Shown one piece after another: positions 35,085 to 46,593 of a stretch of 64,000 bases of DNA. The translations under genes were made by a program, and so were the position numbers. The notes beneath the pieces are model-generated. The model saw nothing but the letters and a program-made list of their open reading frames with translations. It was not told the DNA's origin and searched no databases. Source of the DNA: Marasmius tenuissimus (Eukaryota; Basidiomycota; Agaricomycetes; Agaricales; Marasmiaceae); the NCBI GenBank assembly GCA_029532415.1, contig JAQOTA010000053.1, positions 4,092,001 through 4,156,000 of the forward strand, written 5' to 3'. How positions within the stretch are numbered: the first letter of the stretch is position 1; every line of letters begins with the position of its first letter.

Positions 35085-36471
35085 CTTCTTGAGTGCCAAA
35101 ACCACGGGTCAGGGAATGGTAAGAACCGACGCTTCTTATACTTACAAACCCCCGAAAAGTCCATTGCCGCATGTCCTCGGAGGTTATCGAATCCGAGACA
35201 GTCATTGGATACCATGGTTAGGGAGTATTTTTCGCCCTTCTCTTTTTTAGCCGCTCTCGCTTCTGCCCAGGAAGCCGAGGGTGATTGAACGTATTCCTGT
35301 AATCAAAACAAACAAGGCTGATTGATTATTTGCACTTTGGTGACTTCTGTTGGGGGTTCATATTGTGATGGTGCCACACGATAGACAAGAGACGTGTTCT
35401 CGAGGCGGGCGACCACAAGACTTCCTTGCTTTGACTCGAGGTGTCGCTTGATGTCCGACATGATTAGGCACGGCGGCACCTTCGACTACAAACGTTGCCC
35501 GAGACGTCGTTGGGTATGAGACGGCTGAGATTCAAGGCTTAGTCTTTGGGACCCAATTTCCCTAAATCGAGAGCAAGAGTGCACGCCGCATGGATTTCGC
35601 TTGCCAGTGTGTAGTTGGCCCGCTAAGAATACACCCAAGCTGTGAATTTGGACCACAGCGCGAGTAGTGTCTGACGTGCTGGGTGCTGTAACTTGCCTTA
35701 ACTAGACCTTGCTTTTCCAGGATCTGTTATCACCGTCAGCCCTTCCAGGCCCCAGGTCCTGAAAGAAGCCGTAGTCATCAGACGCAAGTCAGACGACAAA
35801 AATGGAGTGTAGTATGAGGCCGTACCGAACCCTCAGATCGTGCCCAAGTATAATGTTTGTTCACCTCATCGCTCACCACCTCAAGAAAGCTCCACCCAAT
35901 CGTTCCCATAGCATAGGATTATCCTTTCCCATTCTGCACCTCGATATGGTTCACAAACACCGCGATGGTCGTTCCAGAATCTTGAAAGATTACAATGTCG
36001 GTCACGGTCTTCTGATGTCAGGATGGGAGTAGATGACAGCTTTTATTGATACTCGAGTACGATGTCGATATTGTTGCTGGAAGAGTCAATATCATTGCTA
36101 CTATGGTATGGGAGGAAAACGGGGAGTTGGTCACGGCCAATAGCTGACAGAGTCACCCTGAAGCAAATGACATCGCGTGGTTTTATTTGGACCTGTTGAG
36201 AGTTATTGGGGCGTGTCGGTCCCCCTCACGCGCACACACACGAGCAGTACTGGACACTGCAAGCAGTAAGAGACGCGAAGAGTGCCGTTTTTCTCAGTCC
36301 TAGATCTTCCAAGAATATTCACGGGGTAGCAATACGCTCTTCTTGTGCTGCATAGATATTGGAGAATCCTTTTCACCGAATGTTCGTTGTCTACAACTTG
36401 TATTGTTTGAACATGAGTAGTTGCAGACAGATACTCTTACAGTATAAATTACTTGATCAGTAGCCCTTCTC
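35085..36471. other. Intergenic repeat unit between GH47 copies B and C
   Basis: Second copy of the GH47 upstream region, with minus-strand TATAAGAAG near 35135 and the same GTCAGACGACA and CATCGCGTGG landmarks. No gene recognised. Confidence 0.6.
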
Positions 36472-38990
36472 TCAGTCACGCAAGAGTTGGCTAAGGGGTG
36501 TAGGCAAGAACCGATTTGGACTGATTTCAGGTGGAGGCCCGTCTTCAACGGGAGTGGGGGCGAAGGAAGAGGTCGGGGTAATGAGATTTCCGCTACCGTA
36601 CGTCGGTTTCGAAGAGGGCGCGATAAATGGGTGGGCTTCGGTGTTGAAGACGTCTGGTGGAAAAAGCAGAAGGAAAGAAAGTAAGCGACAAAAAGTTCGA
36701 CACAAGAAGACAGAATCAAATCACGTACATTCGTCGAGGGAAATGTGGTTCGGGTCGTCGAAGGTGAGGTACCTGGCAATGATCCAGTCAAAAGCAATCC
36801 AGAGACCACGTTTCAGGTGACTCACAGATACTTCAGAACCTCAGCAAACCAGAAACTTTCTGTATCGTCGATCTGTCCTGCGGAGGGGTCGTCTACATCG
36901 TTTAATCCTGCAAATCCGCCGGTCTTCTTAGCGGGGAGGTACTTATTGAAACTCGCGACAGCACTGGCAGCTCGGTCGAGGTATTTGCGGTCTCCAGTAG
37001 CACGCCAGGCATAGAAGTTAGATTCTAACACCTCAGGTCGGAGAATATAATCGGCGCCTGTGATATAGAAGCCATGCTTCTCGTAGAATACTGCCTGTGC
37101 GGGAGTGAGGGTTACGTTGTTGGAAAAGTCGTCCTTGTTGGTAGTTATGAATCGGAAGACTTCTGGGCCAATACCAGTTCTGCATCCGAGAAGGAAAAAC
37201 AATGAATGGTCGGGAGAATGTCTGATACGGAAGAGACAACGTACGCAGTGCTAGCGTAAGTGTTCCAGCATGCGTCTGCCAAATCCAATCCAATTTTAAC
37301 GATAGTGTCGTTGTTCAGAAGACGTCCTCCTATAAAACAATATCAAAACATATTTAGAGCCTTCAAGTACGGTATACATACCGTAAATCCAATTCCCGCC
37401 GTGGAAGCATGCCAGGTGTGAACTGACACCATTTATTTTGGCGTACGGACCCGTTCCATCTCGGTCAGCGAGGTATACGTGATCTCCGACAGTTGACGTC
37501 TACCATTTCGGATTGGTGAATGGTTCAGCCTCTGTGTATATAAACGAGACCCTCACCCTGAGAAGGTATTTGATAGAAGAATCAACGGCGGTTACCCACG
37601 TATCCGTGAATAGGTTGTCATCGGTGTTAGTGAGGCGGGCAAATTTGATCAGATACTCGAAATAACTGTCTGATCCGCCGCCCCACGTCTACGAAGCGTT
37701 CTTGTCAGTGATGAGCAGAGAGCCACATTGACCTCTACTCACGATGTGATCGTCCGTGAATTTAGTAGTCTTGGGGTCGATGCCTTGAGCAGCGAGACCT
37801 GCAAGCCAGAGTCAAAAAATAGATCTTGAGACTGTGGAGATAATATCTACCTGGAAGAGGAGCGGGCTAGGGTCGATCGTTGAGCTTGGAGCATATGGAA
37901 AACGTGTGAAAAGCAATCCTCACAAGGTTTGCGATAGTTCGCGCTGCATCGACCGCCAGTCGCTCGTAAGTCTTGTTACCAGTGTATTTGGTCAAAGTGG
38001 TCCACTCCAAATCGAGCTGAACACGAACGAAAGGTCAGTATCAATCGTGCCAGCGCGATACGTGCCCAATTACCGTTCCGGCCTCCGCAATGTTGCTCTA
38101 AGACAACGAATCGGAATCAGCGTCGCCAAGATAAGGAGGGGATGCCACATAACACGCTCACTGTTGCTATAACCGGCTTATTGTTGGAGAAATCGAGGAA
38201 ACCGTACGGAAGGGCCTGATCCTAAACATAGAGTGGAAATGGTTAAGCGCGTGGTGTTATCTCTCGGGAGTCCAGACCGGTCCTTACATGTGACTTCCAG
38301 GCGTAGGCCATCTTGTCTGCGACCTCCTGTGCCTTCTTCAACAAGATTTCGTGCTTCTTCCCGCTGAGCTCATAGGCACTAAGGAGCCCTCCTAGATAGC
38401 GGATAGTGGTTTCGAACACGCTTGTGGTTATTCGGTAAGAAGAGCGTGAGAGGACCCTCGAGGAATAGGCATACCTGACTGTATCACCTGTTTGAGACTT
38501 GCTGAAGTCAATATGGCCGACAAACTCGACAGCCTCATTGAAAAAGTCCTTCACGGCATAGTAAGCTCCCGTGTAAATGCAGATGATTAGGAGGTCCCCT
38601 TACATCGAATCCCATGATTTGCTAGAAGAAAGATCAGATGTGTATACCGTAAAACGAGACATCAGAGCGTACCATGGTACTCATCGCGTCAACAATACTA
38701 GCTCCCCATCCATTACGTCCATCGTTAAAACCACCGGAGACGGGCATTAGGTCGTCGTGACCGAATGCATATTTGCTGGTCAACGAGGGGGTCAAAAAAC
38801 GCGCTTCCCGGTGGTGCATAAAGGCTCACCGATACGCGCCGTAGCTACGTTGGAAGATGTCCTTGACGGCTTCTCGCTGTCCGGCATAGGTTGGCGGCAA
38901 GACGAGGTCCGCCTTCTGGACAGGGCCCGCTAGTGTCGTGGCTAGAGACGTGAAGCAGAGCAGGAAGGAGAAAGCACGAGTGATAGCCAT
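36472..38990 (-). CDS. GH47 alpha-1,2-mannosidase, copy C
   Basis: Third tandem GH47 gene. Start at 38990, with leader [22 protein letters not shown]. Conserved segments: [30 protein letters not shown] block with the catalytic Glu ([16 protein letters not shown]), [17 protein letters not shown] with the Asp, [19 protein letters not shown] with the second Glu, and FNTEAHPF. The tail ends LSQLLRD. A minus-strand TATAAAAAG at about 39038-39046 lies some 50 bp upstream and is the best TATA box of the three. This copy is nearest the unduplicated flank at 40 kb, so it may be the founder, but the sequence alone does not prove it. Confidence 0.89.
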
Positions 38991-40224
38991 TTTTTCGGGT
39001 GCCAAAACGACTGGTGAAAGAGTTCGACAGGCTCAACCTTTTTATACAATTCCGAACAATCCATGACCACATGCCCTCGGAAGTTATCGAGGCAGCCATT
39101 GAGTAGGGAGTATTCTGCGCCCTTTTCTTTTTCGGTCGTTCTCGCTTCTGACCAGGAAGCCAAGGGTGATTAAACGCGATCTTGCAATTCAAACAAATAA
39201 GGCTGATTGATTGTTAGCACTTTGGGGCGGATGACTTCTGTTGGCGGTTAATATTGGGTTGGAGCCACATGATCGACAAGAAGCATGCTCGCGAGGTGAA
39301 CGACCACAAGGCCCCCTTACTGTTACTCGAGGCGTCGCTCAAAGCCCGGCATGGTTAGGCACGGTGGCCCCTTCCAAATGATCAACGACGTTGCCCAAGA
39401 GTGGGTGGAGATGACGCGTTGAGGACCAACGGCACCCAATTTTCCCAAAATCAGAAACAAGAGTTAACGCCGCATGGTTTGCACTTGCCAACATGAAGTT
39501 TGCCTGCTAAGAATACATCCAAGCTGTTGTATTTGGGTCATAACGCGAGTGATAGACGGTAGCCTGACGTGCTGGGCGTCGGAAGCCTCCCTTAAGGAGA
39601 ACTTGCATTTCCAGGATCCGTCATCGCCATCAGCCCTTGAAAGCCCCAAAAGAGAGCCGTCTCGACTCTCATCAGACACAAGTCAGACGACAAAATTAGA
39701 GACGAGTGCTGACGGTATGAGGCCGTACCAAAGCCTTGGATTGTGTCCAGCGACTACCAATCATTATTGAGCTTTCGCGACGCACTTTTCATCCCAACGC
39801 TAAACGCCGTCAACAAGCTAGGAATCCAGGCTCCAGCCGTTTCTGTAAACCTCGCGAGGTTGTACCTCCCGTCACCGTTCGCCCCGATATGATGCTGGCA
39901 ATTGGCATGCCGCAGATTGTCGCTCCAGAATCCTAGCCATGTCGACCATAATCTCCGACTGGGTCTTTGATTGTGGATCACGATATCGCTGCTGGATGTA
40001 TCGATGGAAGGAGACAACAGTGACAGACAGTCGGTCATGGCCCTGGAGCAAATGACATCGCGTGGAATTATTTGGACCTATTGATGGCCAATGGGGTGTA
40101 TCGGTCCTCTCCGAGAGCCTGGCGCGGCTCCAGTTCATTGACCTTGACCTGCCACCACCATCCTAGGAAATTCCTACCTCGCTCTTGAAGATCTCTTCGA
40201 AGACGACCCACGCTCTTTTCTAAC
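38991..40224. other. Upstream region of GH47 copy C
   Basis: Founder-like version of the GH47 upstream repeat, ending at the next gene; CATCGCGTGG recurs near 40055. TATA box for copy C at about 39038-39046 (minus). No gene recognised. Confidence 0.55.
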
Positions 40225-41622
40225 ATGCCTACGAATCGCAAGAACACCCTACGTCGCGCGTCGCTCCAGCGCGTCTCCCACGGCTTCTTCCTTCTTTCGC
40301 AGATATTCACTCTCGTTACCAACGCTGCCCCAGTCGCTCTTTCTCTCGATCGTTTACTCGATGAGTCAGCAAACTCCACAAAGCTTCCTGCTACCCCAGA
40401 ACCCACACTCAGCGAACTCCCAGTCACTGTGGCACCCGTCACTCGGACAGACCGGTTCAAAGTACTCGCTCACAAGGCCACGGCGTTGCTGGACGGTGTG
40501 ACTGTTTCTGGTATCTCTATCAAGAACGTACAGACGTTTGTCTCGCTACCGTCTATTCCTACTCCTCTCCCAGTCTTCTCCTCTATCGAGACGATTACCT
40601 CATCTGTGAATAGCGAGGATTACACCTCACCTTCCCTTGCGACCACATCACTAGCGTCTATTTCCTCGTTCCTCCAACAGCCTCTATCCCCCTCAACTAT
40701 TGAATCCTCGCCCACCTCAATCTACTCAGCAACCACCGTTTCCTGGCCTACATCAATCCACTCCGCATCTTCAAGTCTCTTCTCTAGTTCGAGCCCGGTA
40801 ATCATCAAAACAGGTCTCGCCCTGCAAGCTACTGAAGCAGACGCGCCCTACACTTCGATTGTCCAACCTATCCCAACGACTGTGCAGATGACCGTCTCTC
40901 CCTCCCTCGTTTCGAATCCTGATCAGCCGAAGCCATTCCGTCTATCGAACCACCCCCACCTGCTTGGATTTGGGGTGCTACTCATCGTCTTTATACTCTT
41001 CATTGTGATTAGTATCGTGATCACTCGCGCTCGCCGTATCAACTATTGTTGTAGCAGGAGAAAGAGGATAGACTACGGGTTGGATAGGTGCATAGAAAAG
41101 GACATGGATAGGGCCGCAGCATGGCCCCAAAGGTCAAGCCAGACGTCGATTGCTCCCCTGGTTTGTCGAGAGATTTGGAGGCCTCAGTCTCCCAGCCAGG
41201 GACCGATGCAGGACAGGGAGCTCGCGCGCCTTCAGAACAGAGTCATCGACATCGTTCCGGATTTCCCAAGAAGCCGATTCTCCGTGACTTCGTCAGACCT
41301 GGGCTCTATACACGACCCTTTCCAGATTGGGGAAGCGGAGGACGATGAATCAGAAGCCGATACCCACATTGGACACGACGCGTCGCCTCTGCTCCCGCCT
41401 GCGGAGTTCTTCTCTCTCCCTTCAACGTCGACCATAGCATCAAGGCATTCTAGAAGGAACAGCGCTCCCGTGTTTGGAAAGCATCGAAGAGTGGCTGGCT
41501 TAAGTATGGCATCATATCGGTTGAGCAGGGCGAAATCCCTGAAATCGAAGAGGGGCACTGCTATCAGTAACCATAGGAAGTCTCGGTCGATGCCTTGTGG
41601 GAGTGATCATCAGTGGTTTTAG
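40225..41622 (+). CDS. Ser/Thr-rich single-pass membrane protein
   Basis: One uninterrupted 465-aa frame, unusual in this intron-rich window. The N-terminus has a hydrophobic leader (GFFLLSQIFTLVTNAAPVA). Residues about 110-235 are Ser/Thr/Pro-rich, as in glycosylated fungal surface proteins. A single transmembrane helix (GVLLIVFILFIVISIVI, about residues 247-270) is followed by a basic and Cys stop-transfer segment (RARRINYCCSRRKR). The cytoplasmic tail has acidic (GEAEDDESEAD) and basic Ser-rich (SRAKSLKSKRG) patches, possible phosphorylation regions. The architecture resembles fungal wall-stress sensors or adhesins, but no domain was recognised and no function is assigned. Confidence 0.8.
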   Translation: MPTNRKNTLRRASLQRVSHGFFLLSQIFTLVTNAAPVALSLDRLLDESANSTKLPATPEPTLSELPVTVAPVTRTDRFKVLAHKATALLDGVTVSGISIKNVQTFVSLPSIPTPLPVFSSIETITSSVNSEDYTSPSLATTSLASISSFLQQPLSPSTIESSPTSIYSATTVSWPTSIHSASSSLFSSSSPVIIKTGLALQATEADAPYTSIVQPIPTTVQMTVSPSLVSNPDQPKPFRLSNHPHLLGFGVLLIVFILFIVISIVITRARRINYCCSRRKRIDYGLDRCIEKDMDRAAAWPQRSSQTSIAPLVCREIWRPQSPSQGPMQDRELARLQNRVIDIVPDFPRSRFSVTSSDLGSIHDPFQIGEAEDDESEADTHIGHDASPLLPPAEFFSLPSTSTIASRHSRRNSAPVFGKHRRVAGLSMASYRLSRAKSLKSKRGTAISNHRKSRSMPCGSDHQWF

Positions 41623-41887
41623 TAGATAGTGATGAGAATGTATACCCCGGCAAGCTGATATTAGTTTGAGGACTTAGTCTTGAGCTCGTCACTATGATGA
41701 TATCAACGATGGAATTCTCACTGCCAAATCTATTCGGCATGACATTCGGCACTCTGTCCATCTGCCGAAGGCTTTCGTGTCCTCCGAACGACTTGACACA
41801 ACTGCCGAAGACATTCGCATCCATGTCTCCGCAATATTTCTACTGGCGTTGGAAGAAACTTTGGAAGGATCCCTCCGGAAAGCAACA

Positions 41888-43473
41888 ATGCCCACCAACG
41901 GGGTCGCAACTCCGCCTCCTGCGCTTCTGAAATTGCCCTGGAAGAACCAGCAGCCTATCAAAGGACTCTACGTCTTGGGTCGCGTGCTGTCATTGTTACT
42001 TCTGATCCCATCTTGGAGTCTCTACTACTTGCTAGCGAAGAAACCTCGAGCCTCCTGGACAGTTGGTCAAAGCGTAGCAGTTTGCGCATTGCGTTGGATT
42101 GTCCCGCTCAATGCCGAATGTGGACTCAGTCCCGATTCTGTCAGCAAAGTCAGCCCACCAAGTGAATTCAAAGAGTCTTCGCTGATTTGGATGGAGCCGG
42201 CGAATGAAAAACTTGTTAGGGGCTTAGCCAAGGACGAGAGGGTGCGACCGGTGAAGGTACCGGGATACGTATGGCCGCGAGGAAAGGGACTGGACGATGA
42301 CGATGCACAAGAAGGTTTTGTGGCGCTGTTCATTCATGGAGGGGGGTATATGATGGGAAATGGGACGGAGAACTTTGGCGAAATCGGTGTGTATCCCACT
42401 CGTCATTTTGAGTCACCGTAAGACAGGCCTAACTCCCTGTGTAGACATTGCAAGGAAGCTCCTGAACAAGGTATTCTCCATTCGATTCTGATTCTGAGAG
42501 ACATAACTCACAATTCTCTTCAGAATCCGAGTATCAAACGGCTGCTGTGTACGTTCTTGAAGATCGTTTCCAGCTTCTCCTTCTCACCTGTTCGCAGCCG
42601 TGGAATACCGTCTCGTAGGAGACGAATGTCATCCTGCACAACTGTTAGATGGTTTAGCGGCGTACTCGTATCTCCTGCGCACCGCGAAGGTCAACCCGTC
42701 CAGGATCATCCTAATTGGGGCTTGTTCCGGGGGTGAGACCCAATTCCGGGTGTATACACGAAAGATACTAATCTTCACAACCAAGGCCACCTGTCTATGA
42801 TGCTACTGCGTTACCTGTACGAAGAAAAAGTTCTCCCACTCCCCGCTGCCTTGATGCTCTTTGCGGTAAGCTCCTAGTTCACCCTCCTTGCCGAACTACA
42901 CCTCAGTAACGATCTGTGTTTCAGCCAGTCTTAGATATGGGTCAGTTCAAACGTATCATTTATCAGTGGGAGATAAATCCTGAATTGCCCAAATATTTTC
43001 TTTCGTTCTCCACAGTAACCGACTTCGAGATTGTCCAAGGCCTCTCCACGCATCGCGAAAGCGCCAACATCGACTGGCTCACCACCTCCCACTACGCCAA
43101 CGTAAGGTTCTTGGGTCACAACAGCCCCGACTTGCTCAAATCTCCAGCCATCGCCTCGAGTGCGTGTATTATTTTTATGCCGCTTTTCTCACTAAAACCT
43201 TTGAAAATCAAAGATCGCGCCCCTCCAGGCTCCTACATTGGGTATCCCCCAACCTTTGTCTCAATCGGAGATGCTGATTTACTACTGGCGGAGATTGAGC
43301 AGCTCGTGAAGACAATGCAAGACGACCGCGTCGATGTGGTGTTGGACATTCAGAAGGACGGAGTTCATCATTTTCTTTCAATCCCCTTTGTGCCCACGGA
43401 CGGTGCCAGGGAAGATGCGATTAAGAAAGCCGTTAAGTGGGTCGGATCGTTGGAAAAACGGATCGCTTCGTAG
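41888..43473 (+). CDS. Membrane-anchored alpha/beta-hydrolase (HSL-like) with Cys at the nucleophile position
   Basis: Esterase/lipase-like protein of the HGGG (hormone-sensitive-lipase-like) class. An N-terminal hydrophobic segment (LYVLGRVLSLLLLIPSWSLYYLL) may anchor it. The oxyanion motif is FIHGGGYMMGN. The nucleophile elbow, usually IGDSAGGHL, reads IGACSGGHL across an intron at 42729, so the normal Ser position is Cys (codon TGT at 42723-42725). The acid (SIGDADLL) and His (DGVHHFLSIP) regions are present. Exons after the first are short. The last long exon holds two intron-like segments of 3n length (about 42953-43015 and 43160-43213), so its splicing is uncertain. An in-frame Met at 41777 could extend the N-terminus; 41888 is preferred because the family usually starts just before the hydrophobic segment. 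Confidence 0.82.
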
Positions 43474-43677
43474 TAGATATCCCTTGCATCGTTTCCTTGG
43501 TGTAAGTATGTTCTCCGTTGTACTCATATACTAATGGTCAATCAGGTCGGCAAACGCCGGCTTATTTCACGCGCCATTACTATCTCAAAAATTGGTTTTT
43601 CGAGGTGTAGTAGAGTAAAAAAGATTAAGTCTACCAGTAAGCCCTACTAAAAATGTCCTTCACGATACATGTCCATG

Positions 43678-45116
43678 TTAACAAAAGAAAGTAAAAATCC
43701 CACACGATGGCTTTGAGGGCGGCTCTGAGGTTGGCTTTGAGGGCGACCCTGAGGTTGGCGTTGAGGGCGAATCTGCGGGCAGCGCCGAGGAACTCTCGCT
43801 GTACTTGTAGCAAAGACCGTTGGCTTGGGTGTTCAAATAGTCGCTGACCCTAGTCTCTTTTCCAAGGAGGTTGAGCGTGGGCATAACGTCGTTTTTGGAT
43901 GCGCGTTGTGTCTGTCGAACGTCGTTGAACCCGCTGTAGTCCCCGAGGCGAGTAGCATTGTTTCCTTGCCACTGCACAAGGTCAAATGAGAAGTCAGCCG
44001 TTACGTTCTGCGACGGGAGGAAATACAATTGTGAGAACCGACCTTGGCCCAAACTCGGTCGACGTTGGCATGATGCATGTAGAAGATGGGGTCGTTCGGA
44101 GCCCAGTGGGGACCCATCTCTCCGCCTACCCTGTTGTGGACTGGGGTACGTCAAGCAATCATGAGACATTGAGGGCATGTTGTGACGGGGAGCAACAAAA
44201 TACTTACTCGAATTATGAGGTCCATTTTCGAGAGTGAAGTGCATATTGTTGTAGTCGGGCTGAGAGTATATGTTTTTCATCATCTCAGAATCGTACTGGG
44301 GCAAGGAAGCAGTATTCAGATGCTGGGCTTGCGGGGAAAGAGTCAGTTTGAGATCTTACCGAACGTCTACGCATGTCACCCGGGCTCCCAGTTGGGTCTC
44401 CATCGTTCCACCCTCGGGTGAGGCAATGAGGTTCGTTCTTGTTGACAAACGCGTTCTTGGTTCCAATGTGGAGAGTTATGTCAGAGTAGGGACCGTCTTT
44501 GACACAATTATCGGTCGTGGCGCCATTTCCACCAAAGCCAGTGGCCGGATCCCAGACAGGCGAAGTCGTGACGCTGTTGGCGTCTGCATCGATGGTCCAA
44601 TCCCAATATGGGTAAGGACCTGTGTAGCCGCATTCGTTCCGGAGTAACTTCTCGTGCTCGTGGACCATCATACGATGCCATGGGAGGAAATTTGCCTGGT
44701 GGGTCAAGGACAAAAGTCCGGTAGATGATCAGCAAAGGAAAAGAACATCGGGTACAACACCCAGGCCCAAGATCAACTTACCACATTGTGAATCACGTTG
44801 GCCGTCTGTACATGAGTCCATGTCAAATCGTCCAAACGATTGACGACAGCTTGTTCATTGGGGTATCGTGTTTGAGGTTTGTTCAATGCACACTTGACGG
44901 CCTTGTGGTAGTTCTGTTTGTCGGTATCGCTGAGCTCGCGCCTTGAGTAACATATGAGGATCTAACTCGTTCAGACTATCCATAAGAAACATACCATTCC
45001 CTACGAACCGAGGGATCGGGGCAAGAGGTTGCATCTTGAGCGCGAACCGCGCTGGAAAGTTGAAGGAGTGTGATAAAAAGAGTGGCGACGCCAGATAAAC
45101 CAGCCGAGAGATGCAT
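43678..45116 (-). CDS. Short-type tyrosinase
   Basis: Type-3 copper oxidase, converting phenols to o-quinones for melanin or cross-linking. Start at 45116 with a signal peptide (LSGVATLFITLLQLSSAVRAQ), so probably secreted. The CuA site: THVQTANVIH, then NFLPWHR and MVHEHE, followed by PYPYWDW. The CuB site: HNSIHNRVGGEMG, joined across an intron, and PNDPIFYMHHANVDRVW. All six copper His are visible. The protein lacks the large C-terminal lid domain of long tyrosinases; it ends in a short Ser/Pro-rich tail encoded by an imperfect repeat at about 43700-43790 and a final GIFTFFC. Exons are joined by GT...AG introns. No break seen. Confidence 0.9.
43700..43790. repeat. Imperfect tandem repeat encoding the tyrosinase tail
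   Basis: Repeated blocks of the type GGCTTTGAGGGCG.. and CTGAGGTTGG on the plus strand, coding on the minus strand for SPSTPTSGSPSKPTSEPPSK. Likely prone to length variation. Confidence 0.6.
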
Positions 45117-46593
45117 TATGAGCAAAAAGGATTTGGGTAAGGAATGTGGGGAGAGAGTCCAAGGAAGCTCAGAGTCGCAGATGGATTTGGGGTCATTTTA
45201 TCTAAGTTTCAGCTGTCGGAACTTTCGTTTGTCGGTTCAACGCCTTTTTAATGTTCATTTCATAACGGCCATAGAGTCCGAACGTCCCGCATAACTCCTA
45301 TGAGCAAGAATAGAAACTTTTGAGCTTCAGATTACGAAAGTGAGGTTAACCTGCCAAAATCCGTCAATACGAAAGCGCGCGTAAGCTGTCAGTGCCGAGA
45401 GTTAACACTTTTAGCGAGAGCAACGAACGGACATGTCTGCAACTGGGTGGGGCCTATATATACACCCGGAAGGGTCCATCGCACTTACCCTCTAGCTCTG
45501 CTCTCTTACAGCTCACGCCGGTCTGACATCCCCTAGTGCACCTCCGCACTATGCGAGAGCTGAGCTCCGCAAATCGACAGTAGCTAGGGAGAAAGCCTCC
45601 AGTGACAAAACCTGGACCAACCCTATTGCCTGAAGGCTACGAGCTTTCGGGTTTGCGGGCGTCAGCTGCGCCGAGCTGAAACTTGGAAGTTTCGGAAATT
45701 CTGCAGGGCCAGCCATGTTTGGCGAGACAATACTCTTGCTCAACGGGAAGCTCTTTGACCCTGGTACCGAAATTATAGTAGTGCTGTAATCGCAACGTAT
45801 AGCCTGGAGATATTGTAAGGAGCTTTGGGACTCATCTCATCCTCCTATATTCATTGAATATCTCACTGTCAAGAGCTGCTTGAGGACTGCGGCTCCTACA
45901 TGTTGGTCCAACTGTACGTGGTAGTTGAGGTCGATGAGAAACGACGAAGTTCAAACAGTCGCCCCGGCCAACTGTGGGAACTCCGACAATAACACGCAAC
46001 CACCGGCCCGTCTCATCCTCCGGCCTCATCCTCAACCATCATTCACCGTTCAACACTGCACAACTCACTTCCTGAGTTTTGCACACACTCAGCCTAGGGA
46101 CAGCGTACCTTATACTTAGAGCAAGCCTCGAACGGATGAGTGGTAGCTTTCTGGCTTCTCGTGGACTCTCTGGGCTTCAAGGGGCGGTCAGAACGGCCAT
46201 GATCCGCAGCAACACATCATTAACATAACTCCACCCACATGTCGACTTCTCCTTTCCATCCATTTGGACCTTTGATGCCTCTTCTTACGCTCTCAGGACT
46301 TCTAGAGTACAGTTATCGACCCAGTCGGGCGGAAATGAATGCGTAATCCAAGACAATGATCATGTTCTCTCACGTCGGTGCCTCTGCTTCTGCTTTGCTT
46401 CGCCGAAATACAATTCTTGCCTTCCATTTTCTGCCACAGCATCAGGTAGCATCAGGTCGCACTTCTTGGTCTCTCCATATTGACGTCACGTATTGCCCTC
46501 TGCTCCATCGAGCGCTTGAATGACCTTCAAAAACAGCTGTAAATGGACGGATCACGATTTTCCCCAAACTTATCTCTCTACACTACAGTCAAC
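45117..46593. other. Intergenic region tyrosinase / Gly-Tyr-rich protein
   Basis: No gene recognised in about 1.5 kb. GATAAAATG on the minus strand near 45195 may be the tyrosinase TATA element. A TATATATAC string near 45450 followed by TCTCTTACAGCTC resembles a promoter, but no long frame follows it. Confidence 0.45.

Larger units (their letters stand above)
28471..40224. repeat. GH47 tandem triplication
   Basis: Three head-to-tail units with gene ends at 28471, 32574 and 36472 (offsets 4103 and 3898 bp). Each contains one GH47 gene and about 1.2-1.6 kb of related upstream sequence. Confidence 0.85.

Noticed and set aside
28471..40224. Possible mobile element behind the GH47 triplication
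   Set aside because: Units are head-to-tail with no terminal repeats, transposase or target duplication visible; unequal crossing-over explains them better.
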